NCBI RefSeq assembly: GCF_002846575.1
Contig: NZ_PJND01000009.1
Location: 284,331 to 348,330, forward strand
Reading direction: 5' to 3'
From: Flavobacterium lindanitolerans
GTDB lineage: Bacteria > Bacteroidota > Bacteroidia > Flavobacteriales > Flavobacteriaceae
Length of the DNA stretch: 64,000 nt
In this document: positions 58,530 to 64,000 of the stretch, in pieces
Layout of the letters: every line of letters starts with the position of its first letter
Numbering within the stretch: the first letter of the stretch is position 1
Notes under the pieces: model-generated
Told to the model about the DNA's origin: nothing
What the model saw: the letters and a program-made list of their open reading frames with translations, nothing else
The model's database searches: none
Position numbers and translations under genes: made by a program

Positions 58530-60473
58530 TTAATCAACCCTTGTCAGGCAAATTTCTCTAGGAGCCGTAATCAATAACGGGAACGACTCAATGGTCACAG
58601 AACTGGAATCGAGACCAAATGCTTTCTCTTCTGAAAGTCCCATTTTCTTCAGGATGTTATAACAGTCCAAAATCCATTTTTCATAGAATGGCAAATCGTT
58701 ATCATAAGAAATAAATTTCTCTATCAATATAAACCTAAAGTCGCCAATGATATTGTTTTTATTTAACGAAGCATAACGGCTGGTTACGTCTACCTCCTTA
58801 TTCTTCACCATGTCCTCTACTACCTTTTTAAACATCAGACTGATTCTTGGTGCCACACGGAAACCAAGTCTGAAATCAATACGAATTACATCATCGTGAA
58901 TAAATTCATTTACACGATATTCCATTGTATACGGCTCATCAACAACATGAACATGGACAAACCAATAAATATCGGCACGTTTTGGCTGTTTGTTCAAAAT
59001 CGAATACATGATTTTCGATTCAATTTCAGTCCTGTGGTCAGCACTTGTCAGATAAACAAGGTTCGTAGCATATTTTGGCACGCTCAAATCTTTGCTCAAA
59101 TCTTCCAGAACCGGCAGGTAATCTGACAGCTTAACAAACACCAGGTAGCGGTTTCTGATTTTTCTGGCAAAGTACCAGACAAACATCGTTGCCATGAGCA
59201 GCATTGCAATAAGCAATGTGATATAACCTCCATCTGAGAATTTATGAAGATTGGCAATCAGGAATGAAATTTCTATAACGGCATAGGTCGTAATCAATAC
59301 CGTAATAAAAATCTTATTGTATCTTTTTAGAATCAGGTAGTAATTCAAAAGCGAAGTTGTCATCAACATCGTCATTACGATAGCCAAACCATAAGCGGCC
59401 TCCATACCTGAAGATTCCTTAAAGTATAAAACCACCAAAACGCAACCTATCCATAACATCCAGTTTAATGAAGGAATATACAATTGTCCTTTCAGTTCTG
59501 TAGGATATTTGATTTTTACTTTTGGCCAGAAATTCAAACGAATGGCTTCGTTAATCAATGTAAACGAACCGCTGATCATAGCCTGGCTGGCAACAACAGC
59601 AGCCAAAGTCGCAATTCCAATTCCGAAAGGCAGAAACCAATCCGGCATAATGGCATAAAACGGATTCGTTACTCCGGCCTCTTTCAGGGTTTTCCCTTCA
59701 TGTGAAATCAGCCATGCTCCCTGTCCGAAATAATTGAGCAAAAGCATACTTTTTACAAAAATCCAGCTTACACGAATGTTTTCTTTTCCGCAATGTCCTA
59801 AATCAGAATACAAGGCTTCTGCTCCTGTCGTACATAAAAATACAGCGCCTAAAATCAGGAATCCCTGCTTATGATTCATCAAAAGTTCATAAGCATGATA
59901 AGGGTTAAAAGCCGAAAGGACATTGATGTTTGTACTCAATTGGATTCCTCCCAGAATTCCGAGCATCGAGAACCAGGTAAACATAATTGGTCCGAAAAAT
60001 TTACCAATAAGTTTGGTTCCGAATTGCTGTAAACCGAAAAGAATGGTAATAATAGCAATAACAATAGGAATAGTAGGAATGTCGGGATTGATTACCCTAA
60101 GACCTTCAATTGCCGAAGAAACTGAAATCGGTGGTGTAATAATTCCATCGGCCAAAAGCGTACTTCCTCCTATAATAGCCGGAAAAAGCAGCCACTTTAC
60201 TTTTGTTTTTCTGATTAAGGTATATAAAGAAAAAATTCCACCCTCACCCTTGTTATCGGCACGGAGTGTTATAATTACATATTTTACGGTAGTCTGTAAT
60301 GTCAGTGTCCAAAATATGGCCGAAATGGCACCTACGATATCCCTGGAATTAATAGGGTCGCTCCCAACTATCGCATTTAAAACGTACAACGGTGAAGTTC
60401 CGATGTCACCAAAAATAATCCCTAAAGTAACTAATAATCCGGCAGCAGATAATTTGTGAATATGTTTTCCCAC
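58530..60473 (-). CDS. kup: Kup-type potassium uptake transporter
   Basis: This 647-residue KUP/HAK transporter starts AAGLLVTLGIIFGDIGTSPLYVLNAIVG, the family's N-terminal signature. It continues with about 12 membrane segments including DNKGEGGIFSLYTLIRK and LLADGIITPPISVSSAIEGL, and ends in a cytosolic C-terminal domain (about 440-647). It takes up K+ by proton symport across the inner membrane. The family length fits. It is monocistronic, divergent from pheT, with its own consensus promoter and terminator. Confidence 0.95.
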   Translation of the reverse strand: MGKHIHKLSAAGLLVTLGIIFGDIGTSPLYVLNAIVGSDPINSRDIVGAISAIFWTLTLQTTVKYVIITLRADNKGEGGIFSLYTLIRKTKVKWLLFPAIIGGSTLLADGIITPPISVSSAIEGLRVINPDIPTIPIVIAIITILFGLQQFGTKLIGKFFGPIMFTWFSMLGILGGIQLSTNINVLSAFNPYHAYELLMNHKQGFLILGAVFLCTTGAEALYSDLGHCGKENIRVSWIFVKSMLLLNYFGQGAWLISHEGKTLKEAGVTNPFYAIMPDWFLPFGIGIATLAAVVASQAMISGSFTLINEAIRLNFWPKVKIKYPTELKGQLYIPSLNWMLWIGCVLVVLYFKESSGMEAAYGLAIVMTMLMTTSLLNYYLILKRYNKIFITVLITTYAVIEISFLIANLHKFSDGGYITLLIAMLLMATMFVWYFARKIRNRYLVFVKLSDYLPVLEDLSKDLSVPKYATNLVYLTSADHRTEIESKIMYSILNKQPKRADIYWFVHVHVVDEPYTMEYRVNEFIHDDVIRIDFRLGFRVAPRISLMFKKVVEDMVKNKEVDVTSRYASLNKNNIIGDFRFILIEKFISYDNDLPFYEKWILDCYNILKKMGLSEEKAFGLDSSSVTIESFPLLITAPREICLTRVD

Positions 60474-60494
60474 GGAAAGTCAATTTAAAAGAGA

Positions 60495-60523
60495 CAAAAT
60501 TACAAATAATTACCATATCCAAA
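60495..60523 (-). promoter_or_regulatory. Consensus promoter of kup
   Basis: On the minus strand: TTTG (60523-60520), 16-17 nt spacer, TAATTTTG (60502-60495), 22 bases before the start codon. Confidence 0.65.
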
Positions 60524-60651
60524 TTAAAATCAGGCAGGTATTATTTTAACAAAATTTTTAGAAGTCTGAAACATTGTATTTTCCTGTCCGATATTGTTCG
60601 GTTTCCAATAATTTTAAGACATTTTTCTTTAATTTAGAAGCCTTAAAATTC

Positions 60652-60679
60652 TTTGAAAAATCAAAAAAACCTATCTTTG
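60652..60679 (+). promoter_or_regulatory. Promoter of pheT
   Basis: TTTG (60652-60655), a 16-nt spacer and TATCTTTG (60672-60679), 32 bases before the ATG at 60712. The presence of a -7 box here also argues against the longer in-frame start at 60574. Confidence 0.7.
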
Positions 60680-60711
60680 CAACCTTACAAAAAATAATAC
60701 CAAAAACAACA

Positions 60712-63135
60712 ATGAAAATTTCATATAACTGGCTTAAGCAATTTATCAAAACAGATTTAAAATCTGATGAGACCGCATCACTCCTAACCGATTTGGGATT
60801 GGAAGTAGAAGGTATTGAAAAATACCAGTCTGTAAAAGGCGGTTTGGAAGGTATTGTTGTGGGCCATGTCCTGACGTGCGTTCAGCATCCAAATGCCGAC
60901 CGTCTGAAAGTAACTACGGTAGACCTTGGAACCGGTGCCCCGGTGCAGATTGTTTGTGGCGCATCCAATGTAGCTGCCGGACAAAAAGTGCCTGTAGCTA
61001 CTATAGGAACTACACTATATGACAAAGATGGAAATTCATTCCAGATTAAAAAGGGAAAAATCAGAGACCAGGAAAGCCACGGTATGATTTGCGCAGAGGA
61101 TGAATTAGGCCTTGGAACCAGTCATGATGGAATTATGATTCTTGATGACAAATATGCTCCGGGAACACCGGCATCAAAAGTTTTCAGTATTGAAAATGAC
61201 GAAGTATTTGAAATAGGGCTGACTCCTAACCGAGCCGATGCAATGAGCCATCTTGGAGTAGCCAGAGATTTAAGAGCCGGTATGCTCCAGACCAATGCAC
61301 ATACTGAATTGATTACGCCTTCTGTCAGCAACTTCAGGGTTGACAAAAGGACGTTAAAGATGGATATCAAAGTTGAGGATGCAAAACTGGCACCAAGATA
61401 TTGCGGTGTGACAATTTCCGGAATCGTCGTAAAACAATCACCGGAATGGCTGCAAAACCGACTAAAGGCTATTGGACTGACTCCAAAAAATAATATCGTG
61501 GATGTTACCAATTATGTAATGCATGAATTGGGACAGCCTTTGCATGCTTTTGATGCTGCCAAAATAAAAGGTAATAAAGTAATCGTAAAAACAGTAGCTG
61601 CCGGAACAAAATTCACAACTCTTGATGATGTTGAAAGAACACTTCATGAAGAAGACCTGATGATTTGTGATGAAAATGGGCCAATGTGTATAGCAGGTGT
61701 TTTTGGCGGTAAAAACTCAGGGGTTTCAGAAAACACAACTTCTATTTTCCTGGAAAGTGCTTACTTCAATCCGGTTTGTATCAGAAAATCTGCCAAAAGA
61801 CACGGATTGAATACCGATGCTTCTTTCCGTTTTGAAAGAGGCATTGACCCAACCATTACCGAATATGCGTTAAAGCGTGCGGCATTATTGATTCAGGAAG
61901 TAGCCGGAGGCGAAATTACTTCTGACATTATTGATATCTATCCAAAAAAGATCGAAGATTTCCCTGTATTCCTGAATTTTGCAAAAGCAACAAAAATTAT
62001 CGGACAGGAAATATCTAAAGAAACCATCAAGAAGATTTTGGTTTCGCTTGACATAAAAGTAAACAGCGTATCGGATGCGGGATTAGGTCTGATTATACCT
62101 TCCTATCGCGTTGACGTGCAACGTGAAATTGACGTGATTGAAGAAATACTAAGAGTTTACGGCTATAATAATATCAACTTCACTAAAAAATTCAACGCTA
62201 CTGTTTCCAATGCGGCAAGAACAGAAGATTATAAGGTGCAGAATATTATCGCTACCCAATTGAATTCACAGGGATTCAATGAAATGATGGCCAATTCGCT
62301 TACTTCACCGGAATATGTAAAACTATCTGAAATGCTTCGCGAAGAATTCAACGTATTAATCATGAATCCGTTGAGCAATGATTTGTCGGCAATGAGACAG
62401 TCGTTACTATTCTCCGGATTAGAAGCTGTTTCTTATAACATTAACCGAAAAAATTCAGACTTAAAATTGTTTGAATTCGGGAAATCATATCACAAACTAC
62501 CTTCCGGATATACCGAAAACAAACACCTTACCCTGTTTACAACCGGAAATCGTTTGAGAGAAAGCTGGAATACGCCTCAAAAACCTTCGGATTTCTTCTT
62601 ATTCAAAGGTTATGTAATGGGAATCCTGTCAAGGCTGGGGATTGAAAAAACAAATAACAAGCCGGTTGAATCTGACGTATTTGCAGAAGGAATTGCCATT
62701 GCTGTTGGAAACGATATCATTGTAGAGTTAGGAACAGTAAAAAAATCGGTTCTTAAACATTTTGACATCAAGCAGGAAGTTTTGTTTGCCGACTTTAACT
62801 GGAATTCAATCTTGAAATTGATTTCAAACAAAATTAAGTTTACCGATATTCCTAAATATCCTGAGGTAAGGAGAGATTTGGCGCTTTTGGTTGACCAGAA
62901 TGTAGCATTTGATTCTATTTACACTGTTGCACGCCAGACTGAAAAATCTTTACTCAAAGACATCAATCTGTTTGACGTATATGAAGGCAAAAACCTTCCT
63001 GAAGGTAAAAAATCCTATGCGGTTAGCTTTATTATTCAGGATAGTTCAAAAACCCTTACAGATGCCCAGATTGACAAGATTATGGGCAAATTAAAGAACA
63101 ATCTCGAAACAGAGCTTGGAGCTGTTCTTCGTTAA
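60712..63135 (+). CDS. pheT: Phenylalanine--tRNA ligase subunit beta
   Basis: This 807-residue protein from the ATG at 60712 (MKISYNWLKQFI) has the expected PheT length; the longer frame from 60574 runs through the promoter. Domains: N-terminal tRNA-binding OB fold (about 38-150, GGLEGIVVGHVLTCVQHPNADRLKV, HGMICAEDELGLG), B3/B4 editing domain, B5 domains, the catalytic-like core and a C-terminal anticodon-binding FDX-ACB domain (YPEVRRDLALLVDQNVAF, LFDVYEGKNLPEGKKSYAVSF). With PheS it charges tRNA-Phe; pheS is not in the window. It is divergent from kup. Confidence 0.96.
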   Translation: MKISYNWLKQFIKTDLKSDETASLLTDLGLEVEGIEKYQSVKGGLEGIVVGHVLTCVQHPNADRLKVTTVDLGTGAPVQIVCGASNVAAGQKVPVATIGTTLYDKDGNSFQIKKGKIRDQESHGMICAEDELGLGTSHDGIMILDDKYAPGTPASKVFSIENDEVFEIGLTPNRADAMSHLGVARDLRAGMLQTNAHTELITPSVSNFRVDKRTLKMDIKVEDAKLAPRYCGVTISGIVVKQSPEWLQNRLKAIGLTPKNNIVDVTNYVMHELGQPLHAFDAAKIKGNKVIVKTVAAGTKFTTLDDVERTLHEEDLMICDENGPMCIAGVFGGKNSGVSENTTSIFLESAYFNPVCIRKSAKRHGLNTDASFRFERGIDPTITEYALKRAALLIQEVAGGEITSDIIDIYPKKIEDFPVFLNFAKATKIIGQEISKETIKKILVSLDIKVNSVSDAGLGLIIPSYRVDVQREIDVIEEILRVYGYNNINFTKKFNATVSNAARTEDYKVQNIIATQLNSQGFNEMMANSLTSPEYVKLSEMLREEFNVLIMNPLSNDLSAMRQSLLFSGLEAVSYNINRKNSDLKLFEFGKSYHKLPSGYTENKHLTLFTTGNRLRESWNTPQKPSDFFLFKGYVMGILSRLGIEKTNNKPVESDVFAEGIAIAVGNDIIVELGTVKKSVLKHFDIKQEVLFADFNWNSILKLISNKIKFTDIPKYPEVRRDLALLVDQNVAFDSIYTVARQTEKSLLKDINLFDVYEGKNLPEGKKSYAVSFIIQDSSKTLTDAQIDKIMGKLKNNLETELGAVLR

Positions 63136-63152
63136 GACTTATTTTATAAAAT

Positions 63153-63182
63153 AAAAAAATCCCGATTGTATCGGGATTTTTC
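63153..63182. terminator. Bidirectional terminator between pheT and the fasciclin gene
   Basis: AAAAATCCCGA, loop TTGTA, TCGGGATTTTT: an 11-bp stem with A and T runs on both sides. Confidence 0.88.
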
Positions 63183-63214
63183 ATTTATAATTCAAAAATA
63201 GTATCTAGTTTGAA

Positions 63215-63772
63215 TTATGCTTTTGGCATCACTACAGTATCAACCACATGAATAACTCCGTTAGACTGATTCACATCAGCAATAGTAACTTTTGACTTAT
63301 TTCCGTTTTCATCTGTGATATAAAGAGTTTTACCATCCATCCATGCCGTCAGCTTACCGCCTTGAACAGTTGCGAGCACAGCCTTTCCGTTTCCTTTCTT
63401 TATGGCTTTAGCAATATCAGCTGAACTCATTTTTCCTGCTACCACATGATAGGTTAAGATGGATTGCAATTTTGATTTGTTTTCCGGCTTTAACAAAGTC
63501 TCAACGGTTCCTTTAGGCAATTTGGCAAAAGCTTCATTTGTTGGAGCAAAAACGGTAAAAGGTCCTTTTCCCTGCAAAGTCTCTACAAGACCTGCTGCTT
63601 TTACTGCTGCTACCAATGTGGTATGGTCTTTTGAATTTATTGCATTTTCAATAATGTTTTTTGAAGGATACATTGGAGCTCCTCCTACCATTACTGTTTT
63701 TTCTTTTTGTGCAAATACGGCAGTTCCGAATAGTAATGCAATTGCGATTGATAAAAATTTGGTGGTTTTCAT
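63215..63772 (-). CDS. Secreted fasciclin-domain protein
   Basis: The ATG at 63772 gives 185 residues with signal peptide MKTTKFLSIAIALLFGTAVFAQ; an upstream frame adds ten unlikely residues. The mature protein is one fasciclin (FAS1) domain: the H1 region HTTLVAAVKAAGLVETLQGKGPFTVFAPTNEAFAKLP, then LQSILTYHVVAGKM and the terminal NGVIHVVDTVVMPKA. FAS1 proteins are secreted or surface proteins involved in adhesion and matrix binding. It has no lipobox or sorting domain, so it is probably periplasmic or freely secreted. Confidence 0.92.
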   Translation of the reverse strand: MKTTKFLSIAIALLFGTAVFAQKEKTVMVGGAPMYPSKNIIENAINSKDHTTLVAAVKAAGLVETLQGKGPFTVFAPTNEAFAKLPKGTVETLLKPENKSKLQSILTYHVVAGKMSSADIAKAIKKGNGKAVLATVQGGKLTAWMDGKTLYITDENGNKSKVTIADVNQSNGVIHVVDTVVMPKA

Positions 63773-63846
63773 AATTAAATGTTTTTTGTTTATACAAGGC
63801 ATTTACGCAAATACATTTGCTTTGGTTTTAAATATTCTGGATTTAT

Positions 63847-63906
63847 GATTTTTGATTTTTGATTTTGGACTTTCAACTTTAGACTTTAGAATTTAGACTT
63901 TAGACT
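63847..63906 (+). repeat. Heptamer array GATTTTT/GACTTTA
   Basis: Eight and a half units in exact 7-bp register: GATTTTT, GATTTTT, GATTTTG, GACTTTC, AACTTTA, GACTTTA, GAATTTA, GACTTTA, GACT. It lies in the non-coding region upstream of the fasciclin gene. Confidence 0.88.
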
Positions 63907-63952
63907 GAGTCGTCCTAAAATAGGTTGACAGATTTTAGAATAAAAATATATT

Positions 63953-63982
63953 AACCGGTCAGGTTTCCTGGCTGGTTTTTTT
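63953..63982 (+). terminator. Terminator-like hairpin at the right edge
   Basis: AACCGGTCAGG, loop TTT, CCTGGCTGGTT pair over 11 bp with two G-T pairs, followed by a T-run. No plus-strand gene precedes it in the window, so it may belong to a small RNA or to a mobile-element edge. Confidence 0.55.
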
Positions 63983-64000
63983 CATGTATAAAGTTAGGTG

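Noticed and set aside
59923..60459. 178-codon open frame antisense to kup
   Set aside because: It is fully inside the kup coding sequence and shows no domain pattern; it is an antisense shadow of membrane helices.

Overview
The window looks like a chromosomal segment of a Flavobacterium-like member of the Bacteroidota. The evidence is: secreted proteins ending in type IX secretion (T9SS) type A sorting domains; Bacteroidota-style promoters (TTG/TTTG, about 19 nt, TAnnTTTG) in place of sigma-70 boxes; Flavobacteria-typical families (CAL67264-type membrane protein, GEVED-domain adhesin, PNGase F-like glycosidase); low GC; and many intergenic arrays of degenerate 7-mers and 8-mers. No rRNA, tRNA, prophage, CRISPR array or complete insertion sequence was seen.

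Layout. 1-5.9 kb: the 3' end of an unidentified gene, a DUF1003 membrane protein, CorA, then an operon of hutI, a small unknown gene and a lipoprotein-type subclass B1 metallo-beta-lactamase, convergent with a coiled-coil protein. 6-14.7 kb: hutG, an OmpR-type response regulator and histidine kinase, then a TolC/adaptor/RND efflux operon. Four 11-bp-phased TCTAATN boxes between the kinase and tolC are a probable operator for the regulator. 14.8-21 kb: DEAD-box helicase, an EEP-family phosphatase/nuclease, a TPR hybrid kinase, EttA. 21.2-30.9 kb: an accessory stretch with a five-repeat secreted protein, GNAT, a carboxypeptidase-regulatory-like protein, a Crp-like regulator surrounded by six copies of an octamer repeat, an SMR transporter, a siderophore-interacting protein and its divergent AraC regulator with a clear direct-repeat operator, a GyrI-methyltransferase fusion, and a YdcF protein.

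30.9-37.3 kb: a 1-kb non-coding region rich in inverted repeats leads into a 1717-residue T9SS adhesin made of six GEVED plus Fn3 units, followed by a structured 3' region. 37.3-48 kb: HolA, a small lipoprotein, AraC, PAP2, an orphan HsdR_N-like nuclease domain, a GT2 glycosyltransferase, an OmpA-like lipoprotein, a Sua5/YciO protein, a UvrD/PcrA helicase, and a secreted PNGase F-like glycosidase. 48-64 kb: a conserved hypothetical protein, patatin, M1 peptidase, a two-gene unit (HExxH protein plus Asp/Asn hydroxylase), a NodU/CmcH carbamoyltransferase, RecG, bestrophin, Kup, PheT and a fasciclin protein.

The most unusual signal is the set of short-period intergenic arrays. One family (8 copies) usually holds four octamers of CTTAGNAC type beside a CACAGATT motif. 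A second family consists of inverted pairs of three CTTTGCGN octamers. Two further families have a 7-bp period. They sit between genes, twice touch or supply a stop codon, and have no function that I recognise.
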